Counted from the first letter of the stretch, positions 27,098-36,154 are shown. The stretch is 64,000 nucleotides of DNA from Trinickia caryophylli (GCF_034424545.1 NZ_CP139970.1:558001-622000); one strand, 5' to 3'. Translations and numbers: made by a program. Notes: generated by a model from the letters alone, not told the origin.

Positions 27098-28330
27098 ATG
27101 CCCAAGCGGCCCTCCGACCACCCGCTCCCCCCCGCCGCTCCCGCCGATTTCCCCGTATCGCCCCCGCCACCGGACGTACCCACACCGCTGCTCGGCAACA
27201 TCACGCCAGCCGAATTCATGCGACGGTACTGGCAGAAGAAGCCCCTGCTCGTCCGCCAGGCGGTTCCGGGCATCGGCGCGCCCGTACCGCGCGACGCGCT
27301 TTTCGACATCGCCGCGAGCGACGACGTGGAGGCGCGGCTCATTACGCATTTCAAAGGCGCCTGGCGGCTTGCTCACGGCCCGTTCGAGCGTGCAGACCTG
27401 CCGAGCCTCAAACGCCGCGAATGGACGCTGCTGGTACAAGGCGTGGACCTCCACGACGATCGCGCCCGCGCATTGCTCGAGCGTTTTCGCTTCGTCCCGG
27501 ATGCCCGACTCGACGATCTGATGATCTCTTACGCCACCGACGGCGGCGGCGTAGGGCCGCATTTCGATTCGTACGACGTATTCCTGCTGCAAGTGCAAGG
27601 CTCAAGACGCTGGCGGATCTCGGCTCAGCGCGATCTGACGTTGAAAGACGGCCTTCCTTTGAAAGTTTTACAGCATTTCGAACCGGCGCACGAGTGGGTT
27701 CTCGAGCCGGGCGACATGCTTTACCTGCCACCGCATATCGCGCATGACGGCGTGGCCATCGGCGAATGCATGACTTGTTCGATCGGCTTTCGTTCGCCCT
27801 CGGTCAACGAGCTGATCGGCCAGTTCCTCTATTATTTGGCCGAGCGCGGCGCGGTGACGCAGCGCGCGCGCGACGACGAGCGTTATCGCGATCCGCGCCA
27901 GGGCGCCGTTACTCATCCGGCGGAGCTGCCGGCCGCGCTCGTGGAGCAAGTCGGCGCGATCCTTGCTCGCATCCGCTGGGACGAACGCGACATTGCATCG
28001 TTTCTCGGCAGCTATCTGAGTGAGCCGAAAGCGAACGTCGTGTTCGACGCGCCCGCCCGGGCAGCCAGCGAGGCGGCATTCGCCAAGCAGGCCGCACGCG
28101 ACGGCGTGAGGCTCGACAGGAAAACTGCTCTGCTCTACAGCGAACGCAGTTATTTCATCAACGGTGAAGAGCAACGTTTGCCGCAGCGCAAAAAATGGCT
28201 CGTCGAATTGGCGGATACTCGACAGATCGAGGGGAAACGGTTTGTAACACTCTGCCGAGATTCGTCGATGACAGCGCTGCTGCACGAGTGGTATCTTGCC
28301 GGCTGGCTACGGATAGGCGCGTTGGCGTGA
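27098..28330 (+). CDS. roxA: Ribosomal protein uL16 arginine hydroxylase RoxA (YcfD), JmjC/cupin oxygenase
   Basis: 410 residues. A 2-oxoglutarate/Fe(II) oxygenase that in E. coli hydroxylates an arginine of 50S protein L16. The iron triad is visible as His155 and Asp157 (GPHFDSYDVFLLQVQG) with His216 (HIAHDG). The motif WQKKPLLVRQA near residue 45 and RRWRISAQ are also family marks. A C-terminal winged-helix-like region follows (LYSERSYFINGEE). The first 25 residues are an unusual Pro-rich extension (PLPPAAPADFPVSPPPP). A later start is possible, but the ATG at 27098 is the first in frame. Confidence 0.92.
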   Translation: MPKRPSDHPLPPAAPADFPVSPPPPDVPTPLLGNITPAEFMRRYWQKKPLLVRQAVPGIGAPVPRDALFDIAASDDVEARLITHFKGAWRLAHGPFERADLPSLKRREWTLLVQGVDLHDDRARALLERFRFVPDARLDDLMISYATDGGGVGPHFDSYDVFLLQVQGSRRWRISAQRDLTLKDGLPLKVLQHFEPAHEWVLEPGDMLYLPPHIAHDGVAIGECMTCSIGFRSPSVNELIGQFLYYLAERGAVTQRARDDERYRDPRQGAVTHPAELPAALVEQVGAILARIRWDERDIASFLGSYLSEPKANVVFDAPARAASEAAFAKQAARDGVRLDRKTALLYSERSYFINGEEQRLPQRKKWLVELADTRQIEGKRFVTLCRDSSMTALLHEWYLAGWLRIGALA

Positions 28331-28400
28331 CGTGGTCGCCCCCTATTGTTCAAAAACGTGAAATTTTGTATGGGAAAGGCAACGTATTGACCCTGCTTTG

Positions 28401-28429
28401 TCGACGGTCGGTACGAAAGTGCATATAAT
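28401..28429 (+). promoter_or_regulatory. Predicted sigma-70 promoter for the Ala-rich lipoprotein
   Basis: A perfect -10 TATAAT at 28424-28429 with TCGACG (4 of 6) 17 bp upstream. Transcription would start about 125 bp before the lipoprotein ATG, leaving a long leader. Confidence 0.55.
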
Positions 28430-28560
28430 TTCCGCCCAAGCCGTGTGGGGAAGATTCACGCTTAGATGTGTATCCCGCCAGCGGCTCAGGTTGGTGTTGG
28501 AGCACATTACCGGTATTATTTCGCGCTGTTGCTTACCTTTAACCATAAAAGGACGTGATC

Positions 28561-28815
28561 ATGAAGAAATCCCTCCTCGTAGCATCCCTGCTCGCTGCTG
28601 TCGCCCTGGCTGCTTGCAACAAGAGCAGCGACCAAGCCGCCGCCCCGGCGAGCGACGCGGCGGCTGCTTCGGCGCCGGCTGCTGCTGAGGCATCGTCGGC
28701 TCCGGCCGCTGCTGCGAGCGAAGCCGCTCCCGCACCGGCTTCGGACGCTGCTGCTGCCCCGGCTTCGGACGCTGCTGCTTCGGCCGCCGCTCCCGCTTCG
28801 GGCGCCAGCCAGTAA
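28561..28815 (+). CDS. Small Ala/Ser/Pro-rich lipoprotein
   Basis: 84 residues. The signal MKKSLLVASLLAAVALAACN ends in a clear lipobox (LAAC, lipid Cys19). The mature part is low complexity, alternating AAPASDAAAA-type units with no charged binding face, resembling a flexible linker on a lipid anchor. The ATG at 28561 has an AAAGGA site 7 bases upstream; an in-frame GTG at 28555 is less likely. It has its own promoter and a strong terminator, so it is an independent, probably well-expressed gene. Burkholderiaceae often encode such proteins; the function is not known. Confidence 0.85.
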   Translation: MKKSLLVASLLAAVALAACNKSSDQAAAPASDAAAASAPAAAEASSAPAAAASEAAPAPASDAAAAPASDAAASAAAPASGASQ

Positions 28816-28831
28816 GCTTCGAGCTGCTACA

Positions 28832-28873
28832 AGGCAAGAAAAAACCGGCCTGCGAGCCGGTTTTTTCTTGCCT
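28832..28873. terminator. Strong bidirectional intrinsic terminator
   Basis: Perfect 18-bp inverted repeat, left arm 28832-28849 (AGGCAAGAAAAAACCGGC), 6-base loop, right arm 28856-28873. The arms contain an A-run and a T-run, so the hairpin can end transcription from either side. It serves the lipoprotein gene on the plus strand and possibly the MBL gene on the minus strand. Confidence 0.9.
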
Positions 28874-28959
28874 GGAACCAAACGGGGAGCAGCCGCGAAC
28901 CAACGCGCCGTCAACCCTTTCGATCCCGTGCGCTCACCTCCCTGCCCGCACCGCCACCG

Positions 28960-29745
28960 TCATTGCCCGCCTAACGCCAGCCACGCGAAACCGTCCGCTT
29001 GTGACGCCACGACGACGTCATGGTGCTGCGCGTTCAAAACGTCGGCCAACGCTGCTTGAGCAAGACCCGCCTGATTGTTCTGCTGGCTGAGATGAGCCGC
29101 GACGATATGCTGCAGCCGGCTGCGATCGAGCGAGGCCAGGATACCTGCGGCCGCCTCGTTGCTGAGATGCCCATGATTACCGCCGATGCGCGCCTTCAGC
29201 GATTGGGGATAGCGGCTTGCGGCAAGCATCGCTGGGTCGTGGTTGCATTCGAGCACGAGCGCATCGCAGCCATCGAGCATCGACGTGATATGGGGCGTGG
29301 ACGTGCCGACGTCGGTGAGCACACCTAACCGGTGGGCGCCGTCCGAAAAAACGAACTGCAGCGGCTCGCGCGCATCGTGCGGGACAGTGTAGGGAGAAAG
29401 CTGCAAATCCCCGATCGACGCCGTTTCATCGCCCCACAGCACATGCAGCTCGACGTCAGGCGCGCAATCGGCGCCCACAGCGCGAGCGGTGCCCCAGCTG
29501 GTATAAAGCGGAATCGACCATTTGCGCGCGACCGTCAGCGCGCTGCCGATATGGTCGCTATGCTCGTGCGTGACGAGAACGGCATCGAGCATATCGATCG
29601 TGCAATCGAGCCGGGCGAGGCGTCGCTCGAGCTCCTTCGCGGAGAACCCGCAATCGAGCAGCACGCGGGTGGTCGTGCTGCCGCTGCGTGCCTCGACGAT
29701 CAGGGCATTGCCTTCACTGCCGCTGCCGAGACTGGCAAAGCGCAT
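28960..29745 (-). CDS. MBL-fold metallo-hydrolase (YycJ-like)
   Basis: 261 residues. Metallo-beta-lactamase fold with THEHSDHIG (HxHxDH), VPHDA, GVLTDVGT, LECNHD and a C-terminal VAAHLSQQNN, the ligand set of YycJ-type hydrolases. Related proteins are thought to act on nucleic acids, but the substrate is not established. The ATG at 29745 gives MRFASLGSGSEGN, the family N-terminus. It follows bamC with an 8-bp gap and is the last gene of the long minus-strand operon. Confidence 0.88.
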   Translation of the reverse strand: MRFASLGSGSEGNALIVEARSGSTTTRVLLDCGFSAKELERRLARLDCTIDMLDAVLVTHEHSDHIGSALTVARKWSIPLYTSWGTARAVGADCAPDVELHVLWGDETASIGDLQLSPYTVPHDAREPLQFVFSDGAHRLGVLTDVGTSTPHITSMLDGCDALVLECNHDPAMLAASRYPQSLKARIGGNHGHLSNEAAAGILASLDRSRLQHIVAAHLSQQNNQAGLAQAALADVLNAQHHDVVVASQADGFAWLALGGQ

Positions 29746-29753
29746 GGCCCCAA

Positions 29754-30893
29754 TCAACGCAACTGCGCGTGCAGCAGCGAGAGAATCTGCTTCGCTTCGG
29801 CCGACTTGTCGATCTGCCCCTGCGCGTCGAGGATGGCAACCTGCGTCCGGTTTTCGCCGCTGGCGCGGACGTTGACGAGGAACTCCTGCCCGGCCTTCCG
29901 TTCACTGGATTTGCGCGTGAAGAGCTTGCCGAGAAGACCCTCTCCCTTGAGTTCCTGCATCGAATCGGCGTACCGAACGTAATAGATGCCTTTCGTCCGG
30001 TCGCGGTTGTCGACCGCGAAGTTCGTCCGATCGAGCGCGAGCCCGACGCGCAGCCACGCGCGATCGAAGGACTCTTGCAGATCGAGTGTCGTCTCCCCGC
30101 CGGCCATGTCGATCTTCGCGGGCGGGGTACCGGGCCGCGCGCTCGAGATCAGATCCTTGGACTGCGCCTCCGTGAGCCCGAACTTCTGCATCAGCTTCGA
30201 GAGGAACACTGCCTCGAGCACGGGATTGCGCGGGCGCTCGACCCAGCGTGACGAGTCCTTGTCCTGCCCCGTCAGCACTTCCTCGAGCGCGCTATGCGTG
30301 ATCGAGATGTCGGTTGCGCCGTTCGGCCCGCGCTCGACAAGCGTCACGAAGCGGTCGCGCGTGCCCGAGGAGTAGGCGAAATCGATGACGCGCCCGATCG
30401 TGCGTCGGAACCAGTCATCGGGGATGCTCGCGCGGTTTTCCGCCCAGTCAGTCGCCATGATGCCGGTGGCCGGCGCGTTCGTCTTCAGCGAAAAGCCGTT
30501 TTCCTGCCAGAATTCCTGCAACTGCGGCCACAGCTGATCGGGCGAGCGTCCGTCCACGACGAGCCAGCGCCGATCGCCGTCACGCTCGATATGCATGCCG
30601 AGCGGATCCTGCGCCGAGGGCACGCCCTCCGACAAATTGCCCGCGGATGTCTTGTTGCGGTCAGGTGCGCCACCCAGTGCCAGATTGGCCGGCGGTGCCG
30701 TGTATTGCGGCTTGCCCGCCACCGCGGACAGGTCGCCCGGCACATTGAGCGCCGGCGCGGAGCGCGTGGATTTGTAGTCGACCTTGTCCGACGAGAACCA
30801 GTCGTTGAGCGTATCGCAGCCGGCAAGCGAACTCAGCGCAAGCACGAGCGCGGCCGCGCGAACGGCGTGGAGGGAGGATGCGGAACGTTTCAT
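29754..30893 (-). CDS. bamC: Outer membrane assembly lipoprotein BamC
   Basis: 379 residues. The lipoprotein signal ends at LAGC (lipid Cys26), and the mature N-terminus DTLNDWFSSDKVDYKS is the conserved BamC segment that packs on BamD. Two helix-grip domains follow: DRRWLVVDGRSPDQLWPQLQEFW and ESFDRAWLRVGLALDRTNFAVDNRDRT. It is part of the Bam complex that inserts beta-barrel proteins, on the periplasmic side of the outer membrane. The ATG at 30893 has GAAGGG upstream. It lies downstream of dapA, the same neighbour as in E. coli. Confidence 0.95.
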   Translation of the reverse strand: MKRSASSLHAVRAAALVLALSSLAGCDTLNDWFSSDKVDYKSTRSAPALNVPGDLSAVAGKPQYTAPPANLALGGAPDRNKTSAGNLSEGVPSAQDPLGMHIERDGDRRWLVVDGRSPDQLWPQLQEFWQENGFSLKTNAPATGIMATDWAENRASIPDDWFRRTIGRVIDFAYSSGTRDRFVTLVERGPNGATDISITHSALEEVLTGQDKDSSRWVERPRNPVLEAVFLSKLMQKFGLTEAQSKDLISSARPGTPPAKIDMAGGETTLDLQESFDRAWLRVGLALDRTNFAVDNRDRTKGIYYVRYADSMQELKGEGLLGKLFTRKSSERKAGQEFLVNVRASGENRTQVAILDAQGQIDKSAEAKQILSLLHAQLR

Positions 30894-31013
30894 GGAGCCC
30901 TTCGTGATGCAAACGCCTGCCTGCAACGGATGCCGGAGCGTGGGTCGAAAATCGACGTTAATGACAAACGACGTGGGTGCAGCCGCGAGGCGGCACCCCA
31001 CATGAACGCGTGC

Positions 31014-31931
31014 TCAGCGCAGTACGCCGGCTTCGCGCATCGCCGCGCGCACGGCTTCGTGATAGCGCGCATCGAGCGGCGTCAGCGGCAAACGGATGCC
31101 GCCCGCGATGCGCCCCATTTCCTGCAGTGCCCATTTCACCGGAATCGGGTTCGATTCGATGAAAAGCGTCTTGTGCAGCGACAGCAGACGCATGTGAATC
31201 TCACGCGCCGTTTTCGCATCGCCAGCCAGCGCGGCCTTGCAAAGCTCGCTCATCGCGCGCGGCGCGACGTTGGCCGTAACCGAGATGTTGCCGTGGCCGC
31301 CGAGCAGCATCAGCGCGATCGCGGTCGGATCGTCGCCGCTGAAGATGCTGAAATCGGCCGGCGCAGCCTTGATCAGCTGGGCGGCGCGATCGATGTTGCC
31401 CGTTGCGTCCTTCACGCCGACGATACCGGGCACCTCGGCGAGGCGCAGGATCGTTTCGTTCGACATGTCGGCCACCGTCCGGCCGGGCACGTTGTACAGG
31501 ATGACGGGCAAGTCGACTGCCTCGGCGATCTTCGCGAAATGGCGGTAGATGCCCTCTTGCGTCGGCTTGTTGTAGTAAGGGACGACCTGCAGCGTGGCGT
31601 CGGCACCGACGGATTTCGCGCGCTGCGTGAGTTCGACCGCTTCGGCCGTGGAGTTGCCGCCCGCGCCCGCGATGATTGGAATCCGTCCGGCCGCGTGCTC
31701 GACAGCCGTCTCGATCATCAGAACGTGCTCCTGCACCGACAGCGTGGCCGATTCGCCGCTGGTACCCACGACGACGAGCGCATCGGTGCCCTCTTCGATG
31801 TGCCAGTCGATCAGCTTGCGAAACGCAGCCAGATCGAGACCGCCGTCTTCGAGCATCGGCGTGACGATTGCGGGAATGCTGCCGCGAATGCGCACGCCGT
31901 TGCGCGCGCTGCTGGATGTGCCGTTAGCCAT
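31014..31931 (-). CDS. dapA: 4-hydroxy-tetrahydrodipicolinate synthase DapA
   Basis: 305 residues. Condenses pyruvate with aspartate semialdehyde in the lysine/diaminopimelate pathway. The Schiff-base lysine is Lys174 ([11 protein letters not shown]), the active-site tyrosine is in VILYNVPGR (Tyr146), and GTSGES (57-62) is the substrate loop. It is slightly longer than E. coli DapA because of an N-terminal [12 protein letters not shown] extension. A TACAAT on the minus strand about 32 bp upstream could be a -10. It is followed by bamC. Confidence 0.96.
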   Translation of the reverse strand: MANGTSSSARNGVRIRGSIPAIVTPMLEDGGLDLAAFRKLIDWHIEEGTDALVVVGTSGESATLSVQEHVLMIETAVEHAAGRIPIIAGAGGNSTAEAVELTQRAKSVGADATLQVVPYYNKPTQEGIYRHFAKIAEAVDLPVILYNVPGRTVADMSNETILRLAEVPGIVGVKDATGNIDRAAQLIKAAPADFSIFSGDDPTAIALMLLGGHGNISVTANVAPRAMSELCKAALAGDAKTAREIHMRLLSLHKTLFIESNPIPVKWALQEMGRIAGGIRLPLTPLDARYHEAVRAAMREAGVLR

Positions 31932-32020
31932 GAAACGCCATGAATTTCATTCCGAAAGCGCGATTGTAGCGGATCGGCGAGCGTTCAGGCCAACCTGCTC
32001 CGGCGCGAAAACCCTTACCG

Positions 32021-32632
32021 TCACCGCCCCTCACCGCCGTCAAGCGCATAGCGTGGCGGCGCCTGGTCACCCGGTCGCTCCCTGAGCGCGCAAATCCGCT
32101 GAACGAATGCCGGGCGCGGCGCGGCTTCGAAGCCATCCTCGAAGGCGACCACTCGCAGCGCGGGCCGCACGGCATCGAGCAATTCGCCCGGCGCCAGCAG
32201 GAACGCGGGATTCGACGGCCGGCCAACCGTCTCGTTACCGTGCGCGAACGTTTCATACAGGAGTACGCCGCCCGGCGCGAGCAATGCGGCGAGCCGCGGC
32301 AAAAGCGGCCGATGGAGGTAGCGCGTGACGACGACTGCGGCAAACCGCCGGCTACCCGCAAGCGGCCACGGGCTGCCGTCTTCGAGATCGGCCTGCACCG
32401 GGGTGACGGCGGCGATGCCCGCGAGCGTCGCCAGCGCCGCACCGTCGCGCTCGAGGGCAACGACGCGATGGCCGCGCCCCGCCAGCCATCGCGCGTGACG
32501 GCCATGTCCGGCCGCGATATCGAGCACCTCGCCGCCCTCGGCGATCAAATGCGCCCAGCGCACGACCCAGCCCGACGGCGCATCGTCTGCTCGAACAACC
32601 GCACCGGGCGGCATGGGACCCGCGGTCATCAT
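32021..32632 (-). CDS. SAM-dependent methyltransferase, class I
   Basis: 203 residues. Rossmann SAM-binding motif VLDIAAGHGRHARWLAGRGH, acidic ribose-binding strand VVALERDGAAL, then LEDGSPWPL, and the post-motif GGVLLYETFAHGNE. The family resembles small methyltransferases/thioredoxin-adjacent (TehB-like) enzymes; the substrate is unknown. Tandem ATG codons at 32632/32629 follow 2 bp after the trpS stop, so translation is probably coupled to trpS. Confidence 0.85.
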   Translation of the reverse strand: MMTAGPMPPGAVVRADDAPSGWVVRWAHLIAEGGEVLDIAAGHGRHARWLAGRGHRVVALERDGAALATLAGIAAVTPVQADLEDGSPWPLAGSRRFAAVVVTRYLHRPLLPRLAALLAPGGVLLYETFAHGNETVGRPSNPAFLLAPGELLDAVRPALRVVAFEDGFEAAPRPAFVQRICALRERPGDQAPPRYALDGGEGR

Positions 32633-32634
32633 GC

Positions 32635-33837
32635 TCAGGAGTACGAAAGGCCCATCGCCTCGCGCACTTCCCGCATCGTCTCCGTCGCGAACTTGCGCGC
32701 CTTGTCGCAGCCGTCCGCCACGATCGCGCGTAAAAGCGTCGGGTCGTCCATGTACTTCTGCGCTCGCTCGAGCATCGGTTGCTGCTCGCGCAGAATGCCT
32801 TCGATCACGGGCTGCTTGCATTCCAGACAGCCGATTCCGGCCGAACGGCAGCCCTGCTGGACCCACTGGTGCGTCGTCTCGTCGCTGTACACCTGATGCA
32901 GTTGCCAGACGGGACACTTGTCCGGATCGCCCGGATCGGTGCGTCGCACGCGCGCGGGGTCGGTCGGCATGGTGCGGACTTTCTTCGCAATCGTTTCGGC
33001 ATCCTCGCGCAGACCGATCGTGTTGCCGTAAGACTTCGACATCTTCTGCCCATCGAGGCCCGGCATGCGCGACGCCTTCGTCAAGAGCACCTGCGGCTCG
33101 ACGAGAATGATCTTGCGCGCACCCTCGAGATAGCCGAAAAGCCGCTCGCGGTCGCTCATCGAAAGGCTTTGCGACTCCTGCAGCAGCGCACGTGCTTGCT
33201 CCAGCGCTTCGTCGTCGCCCTCTTGCTGATAGGCGTTGCGCAGTTCGTGATAGAGCTTCGCCCGCTTGCCCCCGAGTTTTTTCGCCGCCTCGAGCGCCTT
33301 CTCTTCGAAGCCCGGCTCGCGGCCGTAAAGATGGTTGAAACGCCGTGCGATTTCGCGCGTCATCTCGACGTGCGGCACCTGGTCTTCGCCCACCGGCACG
33401 AGCGAGGCGCGATAGAGCAGGATGTCGGCGGCCATGAGCACGGGGTAGCCGAGAAAGCCGTAAGTCGAGAGATCCCGGTCCTTGATCTTCTCCATCTGCT
33501 CCTTGTAGGTCGGCACGCGCTCGAGCCAGCCGAGCGGCGTGCTCATACCGAGCAACAACGAGAGTTCCGCATGCTCGGGCACGCGGCTCTGGATGAAGAG
33601 CGTGGCCTGCGCCGGATCGATGCCAGAGGCCAGCCAGTCGATCAGCACTTCCCAGACGTTGTTTTCGATAACGTCCGGCGTCTCGTAGTGAGTCGTCAGG
33701 GCGTGCCAGTCGACAACGCAGAAAAAGCACGGGTACTCGGACTGCAAGCGCACCCAGTTCTTCAGCACACCGTGATAGTGGCCGAGGTGGAGCGAGCCCG
33801 TGGGTCGCATGCCGGAGAAAATGCGGTCTGGAAACAT
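32635..33837 (-). CDS. trpS: Tryptophanyl-tRNA synthetase with iron-sulfur-type cysteine motif
   Basis: 400 residues against about 330 for E. coli TrpRS. Class I motifs are HLGH (residues 17-20) and KMSKS (near 265). The extra length is a cysteine-bearing insert near residues 309-340: CPVW...GCRSAGIGCLECK, spaced C-x21-C-x6-C-x2-C. This closely resembles the C-x22-C-x6-C-x2-C set that binds a [4Fe-4S] cluster in Thermotoga TrpRS, where it lies near the anticodon-binding region. The fit differs by one residue, so cluster binding is inferred. Neighbours are the M50 protease and a methyltransferase. Confidence 0.95.
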   Translation of the reverse strand: MFPDRIFSGMRPTGSLHLGHYHGVLKNWVRLQSEYPCFFCVVDWHALTTHYETPDVIENNVWEVLIDWLASGIDPAQATLFIQSRVPEHAELSLLLGMSTPLGWLERVPTYKEQMEKIKDRDLSTYGFLGYPVLMAADILLYRASLVPVGEDQVPHVEMTREIARRFNHLYGREPGFEEKALEAAKKLGGKRAKLYHELRNAYQQEGDDEALEQARALLQESQSLSMSDRERLFGYLEGARKIILVEPQVLLTKASRMPGLDGQKMSKSYGNTIGLREDAETIAKKVRTMPTDPARVRRTDPGDPDKCPVWQLHQVYSDETTHQWVQQGCRSAGIGCLECKQPVIEGILREQQPMLERAQKYMDDPTLLRAIVADGCDKARKFATETMREVREAMGLSYS

Positions 33838-33841
33838 GGTT

Positions 33842-34507
33842 TCAGTTCAGGAGCGAGGCAAAAGGAGTCAACAGCGCGGTCAGCGCGTCATAGCCGAGCG
33901 AGACGAGCGGCGTCAGCCAGATTTTGGTCAGCACGCCCGTCATGATGAGCGCCATCACGATGAGAAAACCGTACGGCTCGATGCGCGCGAAGCCGATGGC
34001 CTGCCGCGCCGGCAGCAACGCCGTGAGCACACGTCCGCCGTCGAGCGGCGGCAGCGGAAACAGATTGAGTACGCCGAGTACGAGATTCACGCCCACGCCG
34101 GCCGCGGCCATGCGCGTGAAGAACGGTTCGTCGATGCCGGCGAGCGCGAGCCCCACGCCGACGAGCCCCCACACCAGGGCCTGGGCGAAATTGCAGGCGG
34201 GACCCGCCAGCGATACCCAAAGCCCGCCCCAGCGGGGATTGCGCAGATTGCCGAAGGCGACCGGCACCGGCTTCGCGTAGCCGAACATCAATGCGCCGCC
34301 CGTCGCGAAATAAAGCAGCAGCGGGATGGCGATCGTGCCGAGCGGATCGATGTGACGCATCGGATTGAGCGACACGCGCCCCAGCACGTAGGCCGTGTTG
34401 TCGCCAAGAAACCGCGCGGCGTAGCCGTGCGCGGCCTCGTGCAACGTGATGGCGAAGATGACGGGGAGCGCGTAGACCGCGATGGTCTGAATCAGGGAAG
34501 AATCCAT
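33842..34507 (-). CDS. Site-2 protease family (M50) integral membrane protein
   Basis: 221 residues, almost all hydrophobic, with about five or six TM segments. The zinc motif HEAAH (near residue 24) lies in the first segment and the second metal motif is NLFPLPPLDGGRVL (near 143). This short form lacks a PDZ domain. Homologues often sit next to trpS, as here. By family it cleaves membrane-embedded substrates, but the target is unknown. A TACAAT ends only 9 bp from the ATG, suggesting a very short leader if used as a promoter. Confidence 0.88.
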   Translation of the reverse strand: MDSSLIQTIAVYALPVIFAITLHEAAHGYAARFLGDNTAYVLGRVSLNPMRHIDPLGTIAIPLLLYFATGGALMFGYAKPVPVAFGNLRNPRWGGLWVSLAGPACNFAQALVWGLVGVGLALAGIDEPFFTRMAAAGVGVNLVLGVLNLFPLPPLDGGRVLTALLPARQAIGFARIEPYGFLIVMALIMTGVLTKIWLTPLVSLGYDALTALLTPFASLLN

Positions 34508-34584
34508 AGCGGGCTATTGTAGCAAGGGGGCCGGCGCGCGAGGCCCCTCGAACGGCTTTGCGCGCATACCGCCCGATGCGGCGC

Positions 34585-35214
34585 TCACGCCGCCAGCCCG
34601 AACGGTTCCAACGCGCCCCGCCCCTTGCGCACGAGCACGGGCTCGTCGGCCGTGAGATCTATCACGGTCGAGGGCTCGCGCGGACACGCGCCGCCGTCGA
34701 TGACGAGGTCGATCTGCTTTTCCAGTCGTTCGCGAATCGATTCGGGGTCGTTGAGGGGATCCGTTTCAGGCGGAAGAATCAGCGTGGTCGCGATCAGCGG
34801 CTCGCCGAGCGCCTCGAGCAGCGCGAGCGTGATCGCATGATCGGGCACGCGCAGCCCGATCGTCTTGCGCGACGGATGGGACAGGCGCCGCGGCACTTCT
34901 TTCGTCGCCTGCAGGATGAACACGTAGGGCCCCGGTGTCACCGACTTGATGAGGCGAAACTGCCGATTGTCCACCATCGCGAAGGCAGCCAGCTCCGACA
35001 GATCGCGCACGAGCAGCGACAGGTGCTGCCTTTCGTCGAGCCCGCGAATGCGCCGCAGGCGAGTCACCGCGTCCTTGTCGTCCAACCGGCATGCGAGCGC
35101 ATAGCTCGAATCGGTGGGCAGCGCCAGCACGCCGCCGTCTTTCACGATCTGCACGGCCTGGGCAATCAATCGCGGCTGGGGGTTTTCGGGGTGGATCCTG
35201 AAATATTGGGACAT
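34585..35214 (-). CDS. yciO: YciO-type protein of the Sua5/YrdC family
   Basis: 208 residues. It follows E. coli YciO along its length: MSQYFRIHPENPQPRLIAQA, LALPTDSSYAL, TPGPYVFILQATKEVPRRL, KTIGLRVPDH and TTVIDL-like STVIDLT. Sua5/YrdC proteins make threonylcarbamoyl-AMP for tRNA t6A. YciO is a paralogous branch whose exact role is less certain, so I do not call it TsaC. The ATG at 35214 was chosen because it matches the YciO N-terminus. It is followed by the M50 gene. Confidence 0.9.
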   Translation of the reverse strand: MSQYFRIHPENPQPRLIAQAVQIVKDGGVLALPTDSSYALACRLDDKDAVTRLRRIRGLDERQHLSLLVRDLSELAAFAMVDNRQFRLIKSVTPGPYVFILQATKEVPRRLSHPSRKTIGLRVPDHAITLALLEALGEPLIATTLILPPETDPLNDPESIRERLEKQIDLVIDGGACPREPSTVIDLTADEPVLVRKGRGALEPFGLAA

Positions 35215-35323
35215 GAGTGGGCGGGTCGATAAGGGGCGGCCGACGATCAGCCGATGCAATGCGAGCGCCGCGCCCCGCTGGCGGCAATGCGCTCGGCCAC
35301 CGCCGGGCGCGCAGCAGGCCGCG

Positions 35324-36154
35324 TCAAAGCAGGCGCTCCCAGACGGGCTTCAGATCGGAAGGCAGATCGGGCAGGCTGCCCAGCTCGACGCGGGCTTCGC
35401 CCGGCGAGTGAAAATCCGAGCCGCGCGATGCTTCGAAGCCGAACCGGCGCGCGACATCGGCGTACTCGCGGTACTGATCGGGTGTGTGGCTGCCCGTCAC
35501 GACCTCGATCGCCTTACCGCCGAGATCGATGAACTGCCCGAAAAGCGCGTCGAATTCGAGCTGCGTGTAGCGATAGCGGCCAGGATGGGCCAGCACCGCG
35601 GCGCCGCCGGCCGCCTGAATCCAGCGCAGCGCATCCTCGATCGTCGCCCACCGATGCGGCACGTAGCCTGGCTTGCCTTCGCCGAGAAAGCGATCGAACA
35701 CATCGGGCGTCGACGCGGCCAGCCCCCGTTCGACGAGAAACCGCGCGAAGTGAGTACGGGAAATCAACTCGGGATTGGATACGTAGCGCAATGCGCCTTC
35801 GTAAGCGCCCTCGATCCCGATGCGCCCGAGCGCTTCGGCGATCGCGCGTGCGCGTGCCGTTCGGCCGTGGCGCGTGGCGTACAGCCCTTCGACGAGCGCC
35901 GGGCACTCGGGATCGACGCCGAGCCCGACGATGTGCACGGTTCGGTTCGCCCAGGTCACCGAGATCTCGACGCCGCTCAGGTACTGCATTCCCAGCGCCT
36001 CGGCCGCCTCGCGGGCCTCGGCCTGACCGCCAATCTCGTCATGGTCGGTCAACGACCAAAGCGTGACGCCGCCGGCGTGTGCGCGGCGCGCGACGTCAGC
36101 GGGCGCGAGCTGGCCGTCGGAGACGGTGGAATGAGAATGCAGATCGGCGTTCAT
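35324..36154 (-). CDS. rnm: PHP-domain 3',5'-nucleoside bisphosphate phosphatase / 5'-3' exoribonuclease (RNase AM, YciV)
   Basis: 276 residues. PHP metal motifs are DLHSHSTVSDG at the N-terminus, LTDHDEIGG, GVEIS, the later AVLAHPGRY and RGSDFHSPGE. The E. coli homologue hydrolyses pAp-type nucleotides and trims rRNA 5' ends. The start at 36154 puts DLHSHS at residue 4, as in other Burkholderiaceae; an ATG at 36175 would add seven residues. It is probably the first gene of the minus-strand operon running down to the MBL gene, and it is followed by yciO as in E. coli. Confidence 0.9.
   Translation of the reverse strand: MNADLHSHSTVSDGQLAPADVARRAHAGGVTLWSLTDHDEIGGQAEAREAAEALGMQYLSGVEISVTWANRTVHIVGLGVDPECPALVEGLYATRHGRTARARAIAEALGRIGIEGAYEGALRYVSNPELISRTHFARFLVERGLAASTPDVFDRFLGEGKPGYVPHRWATIEDALRWIQAAGGAAVLAHPGRYRYTQLEFDALFGQFIDLGGKAIEVVTGSHTPDQYREYADVARRFGFEASRGSDFHSPGEARVELGSLPDLPSDLKPVWERLL

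Noticed and set aside
28387..28392. TTGACC as the -35 for the Ala-rich lipoprotein promoter
   Set aside because: It is 31 bp from the TATAAT, too far; TCGACG at 17 bp spacing is a better partner.
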